This document shows, piece by piece, positions 1 to 7,321 of a stretch of 22,256 nucleotides of DNA; within the stretch, counting starts at the first letter, position 1, and every line of letters starts with the position of its first letter. A program made the position numbers and the translations under genes. A model generated the notes under the pieces. The model made no database searches. It had not been told where the DNA came from and worked only from the letters and a program-made list of their open reading frames with translations. The stretch is from contig MDVS01000143.1 of the NCBI GenBank assembly GCA_001940645.1, positions 1 to 22,256 of the forward strand. The letters run 5' to 3'. The stretch comes from Candidatus Heimdallarchaeota archaeon LC_3 (GTDB taxonomy: Archaea; Asgardarchaeota; Heimdallarchaeia; Hodarchaeales; LC-3).

Positions 1-936
1 CTTAAAGTATTGAATTATAGCAAGAAACAATGGCACAGAGTTAAAAGATCATATAAGTTTCTTTATCGATTTAGAATCTGCTGGACTAATATGATGATTA
101 TGAATGCTGCAAAATTCGGCTTTTTCTATGCTATGATTGAATATCAAGATAAACATCCAGACATTGAGCTTATCAAAAATTATATTCATTTGGACTTGGC
201 ATTCAAAAATCATAGAGTGGCAATTGTATGCGTCCCTTATGGAAATGTATCGGAATTATTAAAAAACTTTGATTTCATACAGCTTACTGAATGGAAATGG
301 AATTTTAATTTTCATGAATTCTCACATGATAAAAATGATACCTTTAATGGATGGGGAAACTACAAAGGACCCGATCTTTTATCGAAATCTACTAGAATTG
401 ATGAATATGTCCATTGGGATTTAGAAACTTCATACAAAGATGAATTCTCACTGAATGAAATCGAAATATTAAAGAATCTGTCTAAGAGCAATACTTTAAG
501 TCTTAGATCTCTTGATTTACTCTCTGATAAACAAAGTTCAGGAGGAATAAGACATCATTTAGCAAATTTTGCAGAAAATGGAATCTTTCAATTATATCCC
601 CACGTAGCTCATTTAGGATTAAAGGATATTATATTCGTTAAAATTTATTGTAAAGATATGGAATTCTATAAGAGCCTTCAACACAATTTTCTTTCTTTTC
701 CCGAATCACACATTTTTACAAATGATAAAGAAAATCTTATAATAGGGTATTTTCATCTTCCAAGTAATTTAACAAATATAGTTACCGATCAATTGAATTT
801 ATTAACTCTATTACTTGGTAATAACATAGAATTAGAATATGAACTCCTACCAAAAGATAAAATGTTAAGAAAATTTATTGAACTTTCTAAATTCAATTTC
901 GCAGTTCGACATGGATCAGCATTTACGGTCGACTAA
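1..936 (+). CDS. wHTH/RAM-like transcription regulator homologue, 5' end cut by window
   Basis: The frame is open to the first base of the window, so the true start lies upstream; the TTG at 10 is only the first possible start inside it. Counting from that TTG, residues 146-195 look like a winged-helix DNA-binding domain (SLNEIEIL, then a helix-turn-helix ending near GIRHHLANFAENGIF). Residues 205-265 resemble the small alpha/beta effector (RAM-like) fold of Lrp/AsnC proteins (GLKDIIFVKIYCKD). Residues 60-105 look like a second effector-type unit, so the protein may be built from repeated effector and wHTH units. Two decayed relatives lie at 12833-13149 and 14440-14932. Inferred role: DNA-binding regulator with unknown ligand. 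The fold assignment is by eye and only moderately sure; the reality of the gene is supported by the two homologues. Confidence 0.7.
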   Translation, partial: LKVLNYSKKQWHRVKRSYKFLYRFRICWTNMMIMNAAKFGFFYAMIEYQDKHPDIELIKNYIHLDLAFKNHRVAIVCVPYGNVSELLKNFDFIQLTEWKWNFNFHEFSHDKNDTFNGWGNYKGPDLLSKSTRIDEYVHWDLETSYKDEFSLNEIEILKNLSKSNTLSLRSLDLLSDKQSSGGIRHHLANFAENGIFQLYPHVAHLGLKDIIFVKIYCKDMEFYKSLQHNFLSFPESHIFTNDKENLIIGYFHLPSNLTNIVTDQLNLLTLLLGNNIELEYELLPKDKMLRKFIELSKFNFAVRHGSAFTVD

Positions 937-962
937 CGCTTATGTCCGATAAAAAAATCAAA

Positions 963-1253
963 CTATTTTTTAAAATCCGTAATAATTATTTCCCAATGTT
1001 TTTGTTCTTCATTATAGGAAGTACTCACTGCAACATCAAGCAAAGATTCAATGCTACTCTCTACAATATCCATTCTTTCGGTATCATCTTTATCAAAAAA
1101 TAAGATAATTAAATCTCCCCGACTTTCTCCACCGAACATAAGAACTATCGCTTGAAGAATTCGAAATTTTTCTTTTTTAGTATAATATATCGTTGGTTTT
1201 TTTAATAATTCGAAATCTTTTCCTAAATATTCTTTTAGTCTTTCATCAAACAT
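963..1253 (-). CDS. Hypothetical 96-aa protein
   Basis: An ATG-started ORF of 96 codons ending in TAG, convergent with the wHTH regulator (27 nt between the stops). The product is charged and soluble, with an amphipathic start (FDERLKEYLGKDFELLKK), a hydrophobic strand LIILFFDKDD in the middle, and a final strand HWEIIITDFKK. There is no signal peptide or membrane segment. I do not recognise a family. The alternation of helices and strands would suit a small alpha/beta domain. It lies back to back with the AbrB antitoxin gene, starting 93 nt from it in the opposite direction, so the intervening AT-rich sequence may hold both promoters. Confidence 0.55.
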   Translation of the reverse strand: MFDERLKEYLGKDFELLKKPTIYYTKKEKFRILQAIVLMFGGESRGDLIILFFDKDDTERMDIVESSIESLLDVAVSTSYNEEQKHWEIIITDFKK

Positions 1254-1316
1254 TTGCCATATCCAGCTTAATAAGTTAGATTCGAGAATTTCTACTTAAT
1301 AAATTCATGGAAAAGT

Positions 1317-1324
1317 TATTATAC
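1317..1324 (+). promoter_or_regulatory. TATA box of the AbrB/PIN pair (leaderless)
   Basis: The sequence ttattata is centred about 26 nt before the ATG at 1347. This is the spacing expected between an archaeal TATA box and the transcription start, so the transcript probably begins at or next to the start codon. Confidence 0.5.
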
Positions 1325-1346
1325 TCATTGTGTTTTTATTAATTTC

Positions 1347-1577
1347 ATGATAAAAGCTAAAATTACTAAAAATGGAATGATTAATATTCCTGCAGAATTA
1401 CGTAAAAAATTGGATATAAAGGCCGGTGATAGTGTCAGTTTTATTGAAACTCCTGATGGTATTATGATTGTTCCCATCAAGAATATTTTAGATTTGACTA
1501 ATCCAAAAGAATATGATTTAGCAATGGAAACAATTAAAGAAATTCGCAATGACCGTGAGAACGAATACTGGGGTTAA
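1347..1577 (+). CDS. vapB: AbrB/SpoVT-type antitoxin (VapB)
   Basis: The 76-aa product begins with a classic AbrB/SpoVT swapped-hairpin DNA-binding domain in residues 1-45 (KITKNGMINIPAELRKKLDIKAGD, then the strand GIMIVPI). The acidic and basic tail, residues 48-76, is the part that usually wraps the toxin. It lies 16 nt upstream of a PIN-domain toxin gene and is read in the same direction, the normal antitoxin-first order. Such antitoxins neutralise the RNase and repress their own promoter. A TATA-like box about 26 nt before the ATG supports this start and a leaderless mRNA. Family call secure; the partner assignment rests on adjacency. Confidence 0.88.
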   Translation: MIKAKITKNGMINIPAELRKKLDIKAGDSVSFIETPDGIMIVPIKNILDLTNPKEYDLAMETIKEIRNDRENEYWG

Positions 1578-1593
1578 GGGATAAGGGCTTATT

Positions 1594-1986
1594 GTGGATA
1601 TTGTTTGGGATACTGGTGCTATTACCCTTTTTTTTGCTGATCACGCTCAAGCCAAGGATTATATGAAAAAAATCAGCCAAAATCAAATAACTGGCTACGT
1701 TCCGAGGTTAATTCTTGCAGAATTTTACTATAAAACTACAGAAAAGTTGGGAAAAGAAATAGCCCAAATAAGAATTGTTGCATTAAGAAATTCTAAATTA
1801 ATTGAAGAAGTTATGGAGGAGGATGATATTTTCTCAATAGGATCCATAAAATTAAGTAATAATAATCTTTCATTGGCTGATTGTACCCTAGGGAGTGTAG
1901 CGATGAAAAGAAAAGCCACAATACTCACTACTGAATCAGGATTTGATAAGGTGAAAGCAATCCATTCAATTAAATTGGATTATTGA
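1594..1986 (+). CDS. vapC: PIN-domain toxin ribonuclease (VapC)
   Basis: A 130-aa PIN domain starting at GTG 1594, just after the purine-rich stretch aagggataaggg. The acidic active-site residues are visible: D6 in VWDTGA, E43 in LAEFYY, D96 in SLADCT, and E114 or D118 near the C-terminus (ILTTESGFD). PIN toxins are Mg/Mn-dependent endoribonucleases that cut specific RNAs and stop growth when the antitoxin is lost. Length is typical and all catalytic positions are kept, so it is probably active. Its last 7 nt overlap the end of the convergent chimeric ORF. Confidence 0.88.
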   Translation: MDIVWDTGAITLFFADHAQAKDYMKKISQNQITGYVPRLILAEFYYKTTEKLGKEIAQIRIVALRNSKLIEEVMEEDDIFSIGSIKLSNNNLSLADCTLGSVAMKRKATILTTESGFDKVKAIHSIKLDY

Positions 1987-2165
1987 TTACGCTTGGTATT
2001 GCTTGTAACTAAAGCAGTGTCTAAATTTTTAGCAGTATTAAAATTGTCTTTTACCAAATAGAAATAGGAAAGTCCCAATAGTAATACAAAGAAAAAGTTG
2101 ATTATAAGGGCCATTGGTTCAGTATTTTCAAATTTATCAACATTTCCTATGTCATCAACATTCAT
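1980..2165 (-). CDS. Small chimeric membrane ORF ending in a copied VapC fragment
   Basis: A 61-aa ORF from ATG 2165. Residues 1-43 form a short acidic head followed by one membrane helix (ALIINFFFVLLLGLSYFYLV). The last 18 residues start with TAKNLDTALVTSN, the same 13 residues as the C-terminal PIN motif of the VapC encoded at 17185-17595. The match is exact at DNA level over 40 bp (1998-2037 = 17239-17278, same strand), and the ORF stops shortly after with unrelated codons. The gene was probably a one-helix membrane peptide whose 3' end was overwritten or extended by a piece of vapC. Whether it is expressed is unknown. Confidence 0.45.
   Translation of the reverse strand: MNVDDIGNVDKFENTEPMALIINFFFVLLLGLSYFYLVKDNFNTAKNLDTALVTSNTKRNQ
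1998..2037 (-). repeat. vapC: 40-bp exact copy of a vapC 3' segment (copy A)
   Basis: Identical to 17239-17278 in the same orientation; the match breaks at both ends (t/c at the left, t/g at the right). No synonymous change in 13 codons implies a recent transfer. Copy B is in its natural place inside the vapC gene at 17185-17595. Confidence 0.9.
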
Positions 2166-2377
2166 ATTTAATACCTACCAGTTTTCTTTTTCGGTAAACA
2201 ATTATCAATTCAATTTCAAATTCATTGAATGCATTCAATGAAAAGAACTCTTAGATTTCGTTAATATAATTTTAGATAGTAAAGATGAAAAGGTTGACAA
2301 TATAAAATGAATTAGAAAAAATTTCACTACTGATTGACCTTAGGAAATATATGTAAGTTAGTTTCTAAAGAAAATGT

Positions 2378-2599
2378 TTATTTCTGGGAGGCTAATTTAA
2401 TGTCGTTTTCTTTAACTGTTTTTCTTCCAGAATGACGGGCTATCTCTACTGCAAATTTTGCAATATTCTTACCCCAGTCAGTTAATACTTCATTCATTTT
2501 TTCTACAGCATCAGCTGATACTCTTTGTGCGCCGGCTTGACGAATTAGTTTTTCAATACGTGCGTTTGCAAAGTTTCCTGCCATTTTTTTCATTTCCAT
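2378..2599 (-). CDS. Archaeal histone (HMf type)
   Basis: A 73-aa single histone fold: a first helix (ARIEKLIRQAGAQRVSADAV), a long middle helix (VEKMNEVLTDWGKNIAKFAVEIARHSGR) and the closing GRKTVKENDIKLAS. The RVSADA loop, ARHSGRKT and NDI motifs match methanogen HMfA/HMfB. It packages DNA as dimers that stack into nucleosome-like superhelices. There is no eukaryote-like N-terminal tail. Three ATGs are possible (2599, 2593, 2584). The TATA-like box centred near 2626 puts the transcription start at about 2599, which supports the first ATG and a leaderless mRNA; the family usually starts closest to the third (MAGNF). The C-terminus is a few residues shorter than in HMfB. Confidence 0.95.
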   Translation of the reverse strand: MEMKKMAGNFANARIEKLIRQAGAQRVSADAVEKMNEVLTDWGKNIAKFAVEIARHSGRKTVKENDIKLASQK

Positions 2600-2622
2600 T
2601 ATCTATTTGTAGCAGATCTCTC

Positions 2623-2630
2623 AAATATAA
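2623..2630 (-). promoter_or_regulatory. TATA box of the histone gene
   Basis: Read on the minus strand the sequence is ttatattt, centred about 27 nt before the histone ATG at 2599. This is the canonical archaeal spacing for a transcript starting at the ATG. Confidence 0.55.
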
Positions 2631-2869
2631 TATTCAGTTATTTTGACACGGTTCTTTTCAAACTCAAATTCTTAATTATAAATTCAAAAAGGTTTTGAGT
2701 GAACTACTGGTTTAGAAATTTTTATTTTATTTAAAAATGTTTGGATTTCAAACTCGTGTTGAAGAAATTGATATTTTGTTGGTTTTTTTTAAGAATTAAC
2801 TAAATTTTTAATTTAACAATTAATGGTTTCTCAGTGAAAACGTTTTTCTGAATATTAAATCTAGATATT

Positions 2870-3217
2870 TTGAGTGAACTAATAATTTTAATTGTTCTTT
2901 CTACCATAATAGGATCAACAGCAATATCAATAGTTTTCAGGAAGAATCAAATTGATACACGTAAAGGACTACTTGAATTGATTTAATTTTTAGTTTTTGG
3001 GAAGCTGAGCTAGTGTTATGCATGACTCCGGTTCTTGATGATAATTATTGTTTAAAACCAAGACTTGACATAAATATTCAGTGATTTTGTTGATTCCTCA
3101 CCTTTTGATCAAGTAACTGGGGATTATCTTTTTTATGAGCCTGAAATTGTTGATGTTATCGACCTGGACCCTAATCAAGAAACTCAAATTACTGTTGAAT
3201 GTTCAAAATTGAGTTTT
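2870..3217 (+). pseudogene. Decayed single-helix membrane protein gene with frameshifts
   Basis: From TTG 2870 a 38-codon frame encodes an N-terminal membrane helix (MSELIILIVLSTIIGSTAIS) and the basic stretch FRKNQIDTRKGLLELI, then TAA at 2984. A one-step frame change continues as DLIFSFWEAELVLCMTPVLD and ends at a TGA near 3081. A second frame change continues as DFVDSSPFDQVTGDYLFYEP, followed by a protein-like acidic segment up to the 9-bp repeat at 3223. Each piece has protein-like composition while the other frames are stop-rich. I read this as one membrane-anchored gene with two frameshifts. The family is not recognised, and the joining of the pieces is inference. Confidence 0.4.
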
Positions 3218-3222
3218 CCTAT

Positions 3223-3249
3223 CAATTTGTACAATTTGTACAATTTGTA
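3223..3249. repeat. Three tandem 9-bp units, each holding the palindrome TTGTACAA
   Basis: The unit caatttgta is repeated exactly three times and followed by caaaa, so the 8-bp palindrome ttgtacaa occurs at a 9-bp spacing. It lies 27 bp past the end of the minus-strand propeller gene and directly after the decayed plus-strand gene. It could be a protein-binding cluster or simple slippage repeats. Confidence 0.85.
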
Positions 3250-3276
3250 CAAAATCCATTTTGAAATTACAATTTA

Positions 3277-4383
3277 TTATTCTATAATTACGTCTGGCCT
3301 CTTTAATAATGTTATAACTCCTTCATCATCCCCAATAATTATCTCGTTGTTTTGTGCTTGTAATGCGCGTATTACAGTATCTCCAATATCCAATCTAGTA
3401 TTATTTTTCTCGTTTTCTTTAGAAAACCAACTAATATAAGTCGGATACGCGTATACAATCCACTTATCTGATATTTGACCAATTGGTGCAAATACTTCTC
3501 TTTCAATATTTTGATACTTGTTAATTATATTTCCGTTCTTATTTTCTAACCTAATTAGTGGTCCATTGTAAAGTGTTACCCATAAATCTCCTCCACTATA
3601 TGTAATAGAATGACTTATTGATTCTTCTAATAGGTTTATTCTCTAGACTAAATCACCTTTTAAATTAAATTTGTAAATCTCTCTATAATTATTTAGACAT
3701 ATACAAGCGTCAGTCCACAACAAATGACGTATACTTTCATTATTAAATTGATATTTACAGATAAACTTTCCATCATTCGATTTTAAAATGGTTAATTCTC
3801 CATTTTTATTACCAATTATTATACGATTTTTGGGAGTTAATGTTAAACCCTTTGTGATCCCATTTTCTCTATATGTCCATTTGATTGAGTGCTCAGATCC
3901 CTTCCAATCCCAGCATTCAATCCCTAAGTCTGGTTTATTTATAAAAAACAATTTTTTCTTGAAATCATCGACTCCAAATGAAACTTTACTAGTTGAGACA
4001 CTTTTTTCTATGCTAATTACATCTTTTTCTATCAAAAATGTCCCAAATTCATATAAACCGCAATAAAACCCGTACGATTTATTGACTCCTATATTTAATA
4101 TATATTCTGCTTTTGTTTTGATAGATTTATCAACATAAAGAAGATCGAAAGTAACTTCGTGAACTATTGAATTTCCTTTTTTTAATAAAAAACACTTTTT
4201 TTCTTCTCCTGATTTCAAAACTTCAACTTTGTCACATTCTTCTTTATATAAACATTTTCTGAGCAATTTTTTCGTATTCAGATCATTAACTTTGAGATAT
4301 TGTTTATAAAATCTAACACTCAAATTTAAATCATGTATAGCTATTTTTAAAATAAGATTTTTTGAAATAATGTCTAAAATCAC
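3277..4383 (-). pseudogene. Beta-propeller-like protein gene interrupted by an in-frame TAG
   Basis: From GTG 4383 the frame runs 246 codons to TAG at 3643-3645, then stays open in the same frame for another 121 codons to TAA at 3277. The downstream part has no ATG, so it is not a separate gene with a normal start. It looks like more of the same fold: short strands with G-D-L-W, W-I-V-Y and EIIIGDDEGVITLLK, matching NRIIIGNKNGELTILKSNDG upstream. This is the cadence of WD40/PQQ-type propeller blades (strand, turn, strand ending in a D/N-G turn). The frame is also open upstream to about 4415 (FDDSIWICGEYVILD), but in-frame TGA and TAA precede that, so the 5' end may be lost. No signal peptide is visible. 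Either a nonsense-mutated gene or a readthrough product; I favour mutation. Confidence 0.55.
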
Positions 4384-4794
4384 GTATTCCCCACAAATCC
4401 AAATACTATCATCAAATAATTATCAGTAATTATATTCTCTTTGGTCAGAAAGAATTCTATTTTCACATAGAGAGAAATTGTTAGAATTTAATTCTTTTGT
4501 AAAAATTTTTATTTCCGATATTTAGGTGATTAACTAATTTACCTTTCTTTTTTTGTGATTTTTTTACGAGAGGAACACTTTTTCCTCAATGAATTAAGAT
4601 TCCCTGATACTCAGAAAATTTGTTAATAAATCAATAAAGTCTTTCAAATTCTTAAAATACAGGATTAAAAGGTGTGTTTAATAAAGCACAATTCAGAAAT
4701 ACAAGATATTTTTCCATTCACATCGACTAGAAAAAATAGAAAGAATCGAATCTTATAAAGAATATGCAAGCAAATCATCTGGAGAAGGATAAAA
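4384..4794. other. Intergenic 411 bp: repeat copy and SDR promoter
   Basis: No convincing gene. The left end carries a possible remnant of the propeller gene in the minus frame, with TGA and TAA. The 87-bp dispersed repeat is at 4504-4590. A TATA-like cttataaa lies at 4752-4759, and ggagaagg at 4781-4788 serves the SDR gene. Confidence 0.5.
4504..4590 (-). repeat. 87-bp dispersed repeat, copy 1
   Basis: Aligns without gaps to 7081-7167, by my count with 71 of 87 positions identical. Read on the minus strand, one frame conserves SVxLxKxSQKKKGKL followed by N-rich residues, with several changes at third codon positions (ggt/ggc, tca/tcg, gtt/gtc). It may therefore be the remnant of a repeated small coding sequence. 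In this copy the frame continues 9 codons further (NKNFYKRIKF) before TAA. Confidence 0.7.
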
Positions 4795-5595
4795 ATGGAT
4801 TTAGGACTAAAAAATAAGCATGTATTAGTTACAGGTGCATCTGGAGGTATTGGAAATGAAATAACAAATTTTTTTCTTTCTGAAGGAGCAAATGTTACCG
4901 CACACTTTTTCACGAACAAAAAAACTTTAGAAACTCTACTTAAAGAGCATCCTTCAACTTTTAGTATGTTTTCCGCGGATTTACGTATTGAAATAGAAGT
5001 AAAAAATTTATTTATTCATGCGAACAAACAGTTTGGCAGAGTAGATTCTCTTGTGGCTAATGCTGGAGTTTGGCCGGAAAATGAGACCCCTATTCATAAT
5101 ATGTCTTTTAATCAATGGGAAAATACACTTAAAACAAATTTGTCTAATGTTTTTCTTTGCATAAAATATTTTTGTCGCAATTTAGTCCAATATCCAGGAA
5201 ATTATGGATCTATCATAGTCATAGGCTCCTCAGCAGGTGTTTTTGGGGAAGCAGGTCATGTAGATTATTCTAGTTCTAAAGCTGCATTGAAAGGATTAAT
5301 GCTTACAGTAAAAAACGAGATCGTACATTTAGCACCAAAGGGACGAATTAATTTAGTCAATCCCGGGTGGACAATAACCCCTATGGTGAAAGATTCCTTA
5401 AAAGATAAATCTATTGTTAAGAGAGTCCTTCAGACTATCCCAATGCGAAAAGTAGCGACGACTCAAGATATTGCAAATGTGGTAGTCTTTTTGACTTCAG
5501 ATAAAGCCTCGGGACATATAAGTGGACAAATTATAACAGTAGCTGGGGGAATGGAAGGACGGATGTTATTTGAAAAAAAAGACATAGAAATTTGA
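4795..5595 (+). CDS. Short-chain dehydrogenase/reductase (FabG-like SDR)
   Basis: A 266-aa classical SDR, full length for the family. The Rossmann cofactor motif TGASGGIG is at residues 13-20, the NAG motif at 89-91, the structural N115, the catalytic serine at 145/146 (GSSAG), and Y158-x3-K162 (YSSSK). NPGW at 189-192 and the C-terminal GQIITVAGGM complete the fold. It should oxidise an alcohol or reduce a ketone with NAD(P)H; the substrate cannot be read from sequence. A TATA-like box at 4752-4759 and a Shine-Dalgarno-like ggagaagg a few bases before the ATG support this start. It stands alone between decaying genes, and its intact catalytic residues suggest selection. Confidence 0.93.
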   Translation: MDLGLKNKHVLVTGASGGIGNEITNFFLSEGANVTAHFFTNKKTLETLLKEHPSTFSMFSADLRIEIEVKNLFIHANKQFGRVDSLVANAGVWPENETPIHNMSFNQWENTLKTNLSNVFLCIKYFCRNLVQYPGNYGSIIVIGSSAGVFGEAGHVDYSSSKAALKGLMLTVKNEIVHLAPKGRINLVNPGWTITPMVKDSLKDKSIVKRVLQTIPMRKVATTQDIANVVVFLTSDKASGHISGQIITVAGGMEGRMLFEKKDIEI

Positions 5596-5644
5596 TATTA
5601 CTAAATTGAATATATATTGTGTCTTTTTGAAGATGTCACTTGGT

Positions 5645-5878
5645 CTAAAGTTCAGTCTTTTCCCCAAATTGACTACAAAACACACCTGTGACCTCAATTA
5701 CTGAATTACATTGAATGCACGATTCTTTTATTGAATCTGGTTCAGTTAGTGTTTCTATATTTCCAATTTGTAATTCTTCTAATAATTGATCAGATACGCA
5801 TTTCTTACACTAGAGTAAATATGGGTCGAAATTCCTTTCAATAAGCTCATCCTTCAAATCTAACACAGTAGATAACAT
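5645..5878 (-). pseudogene. Small zinc-ribbon protein with in-frame TAG
   Basis: From ATG 5878, 22 codons (ending FDPYLL) lead to TAG at 5810-5812. The same frame then runs 54 more codons to TAG at 5645. The part after the first TAG starts with CKKC and later has CIQC and a further cysteine (VFCSQFG), the spacing of a two-knuckle zinc ribbon, so the whole frame is protein-like. There is no ATG immediately after the TAG. It lies 7 nt after the end of the broken membrane gene at 5886-6144 and is read in the same direction, so it was probably part of one small operon. Function unknown. Nonsense mutation is the simplest reading. Confidence 0.4.
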
Positions 5879-5885
5879 TCTTCTA

Positions 5886-6144
5886 TTATTCTTCCTTCTT
5901 CACTAATTTATTCCATTCAGAATCATCAAGTTTTTCCCTCCACTTTTTTGCAAGAAATTCATCTAATTTTTCCTCAGCACCATTTAAACCTTGCGATTTA
6001 GCTGTAGTCAACAGTAATAATTTCTTAATTTCTTACTACTTCTTTCTTTATCTGATTGAGTGTGTCAACCACAATAGCAATAATAAATAATATTGCGATA
6101 AATATTAGCAATCCAACTATTTCGAGAATATAATTACCTTGCAT
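5886..6144 (-). pseudogene. Single-helix membrane protein gene with a frameshift
   Basis: From ATG 6144, 39 codons encode one membrane helix (MQGNYILEIVGLLIFIAILF, then IIAIVV) and a polar stretch, ending at TAA 6025. Around the stop, a change of one base continues into LLLLTTAKSQGLNGAEEKLD and a charged tail ending KKEE at 5886. The tail is a strongly helical, amphipathic sequence that looks like the natural cytoplasmic part of the same protein. It sits between a 49-codon ORF and the zinc-ribbon ORF on the same strand. The family is not recognised. The frameshift may be real or a sequence error in an A/T-rich stretch. Confidence 0.45.
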
Positions 6145-6183
6145 AATTTTACTCAATTCCAAGAAAAACATAACTTAATTTAA

Positions 6184-6333
6184 TCAATGCTCCATATCAG
6201 GTTCATTCAATACTTCAGGGAACATTTTAGTTATGTCTTGACCAAAGTTTTGGAGAATATTTAAATATTTAGAAGAATAATTTTCGTTAAAATATTGCTT
6301 TCTCAGTCTTTTTTCTTCTTTGAACGTCAACAT
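6184..6333 (-). CDS. Possible 49-aa protein, first gene of a small minus-strand cluster
   Basis: The ATG-started ORF encodes a basic, helical N-terminus (LTFKEEKRLRKQYFNENYSS) and an acidic C-terminus ending NEPDMEH. It has no membrane segment. It is followed after 39 nt by the frameshifted membrane gene and then the zinc-ribbon gene, all on the minus strand. Composition is protein-like but the length is marginal and I recognise no family, so it may be a fragment. Confidence 0.3.
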   Translation of the reverse strand: MLTFKEEKRLRKQYFNENYSSKYLNILQNFGQDITKMFPEVLNEPDMEH

Positions 6334-6705
6334 TAGAAGAATGTCAACTGGTATTACAATTTAATGCCCCGAATTATATCATAACCTGTGAAATGCAGGA
6401 GGGACGGTTTACAGAATATGAGCAGTATCTACAAGCAAAAGTAGTCGGAGAATCAACACTGGACGAATATCGACTCGTGCTAAAATACCGTGTTCCCGAT
6501 TTTGAAACTGCTTACTCAACAGAAATAGGGGAATTTCCATTGTATGAATTATATGAGCTTGCTAAGAAACAGGGAATAGTAAATTTTGAAGATTACCTCA
6601 ATAGGAAATTTTTTTCCTGAAAGAGGATCTCAGATCATGAGGAATACAACGATTTCTTGAATTTATCCTTTACCAATTTTGTAATCCAAAACTATTTCTT
6701 ATTTT
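6326..6705 (+). pseudogene. Fragment of a 42-residue-repeat protein
   Basis: One frame is open from just after a TGA at about 6323 to TGA 6618-6620, and continues in the same frame for 28 codons to TAA at about 6705. The first ATG is at 6393, which gives a 75-aa ORF. Two tandem units of 42 residues are clear: STLEECQLVLQFNAP and following, then STLDEYRLVLKYRVP and following. Each ends in an amphipathic helix of the type FTEYEQYLQAK / FPLYELYELAKK. The residues after the TGA (SDHEEYNDFLNLSF) fit the start of another such helix. The piece looks like the inside of a longer repeat protein that has lost both ends. Function unknown. Confidence 0.45.
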
Positions 6706-7321
6706 AAATAAAAGAAAGAAAAAAGAAAATTCTTATGGTTCAAGTATTATTTAGGGGATTACAACTTGTTTACTGAGCATACTGGCTTATCTTTTCTTAG
6801 ATCTTTACCTCTTGATCCCGCTCGTCTTTCAATTGAAATAAGTCATTATCACCAATCTACTAAAAAAGTTAGGATCATCTACTGGTGGGTTATGTGAACC
6901 GATTTATTGTGCTTTATTGTGAGTGTATGGTTATTTTGACCTTATTGCTACCCATTGACTCACTGGTTTTTTAAGATTGAGTGATTGGTCAATTTTTTCG
7001 TCAACGGACTTGATATTCATGAGATTGATTTCCAGTTTATAATCTATACTAGGATTTTATTCCGAAATTTATGCACTACAAATTTTAATTCACGATGTTT
7101 GAGTAATTAAATAATTTGCCTTTCTTTTTTTGCGAATTTTTTGCGAGAGTGACACTTTCCCCTCAATATATAGGGTAAAGAAAATTCTGTATTTGTCCGA
7201 TTTTAAAATTTTTCGGCTGGGAGAATAATAACCATCAATTATTCAAACTTAAAAATATTTAAATAGTATCAAAGGCGAAATTGATATAGTTTATTTGCTT
7301 TGACTTCAGGAATAGAAAGAA
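6706..7321. other. Intergenic 616 bp: one doubtful ORF and a repeat copy
   Basis: A 61-codon frame at 6712-6897 (basic start, then SFLRSLPLDPARLSIEISHY) has no good start codon and may be a gene fragment. The 87-bp repeat copy 2 is at 7081-7167. An AT-rich stretch with tatttaaat at 7256-7264 may belong to the promoter of the next gene. Nothing else is supported. Confidence 0.4.
7081..7167 (-). repeat. 87-bp dispersed repeat, copy 2
   Basis: Gap-free counterpart of 4504-4590 (about 82% identity by eye). Both copies lie roughly 150-200 bp upstream of a plus-strand gene. The minus-strand frame conserves SQKKKGKL but stops earlier here (after NIVN). Confidence 0.7.

Noticed and set aside
3209..3439. 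76-codon plus-strand ORF starting before the 9-bp repeats
   Set aside because: It owes its LYNLYNLY start to the tandem repeat and then runs antisense to the propeller gene's 3' end, which is the more protein-like frame.
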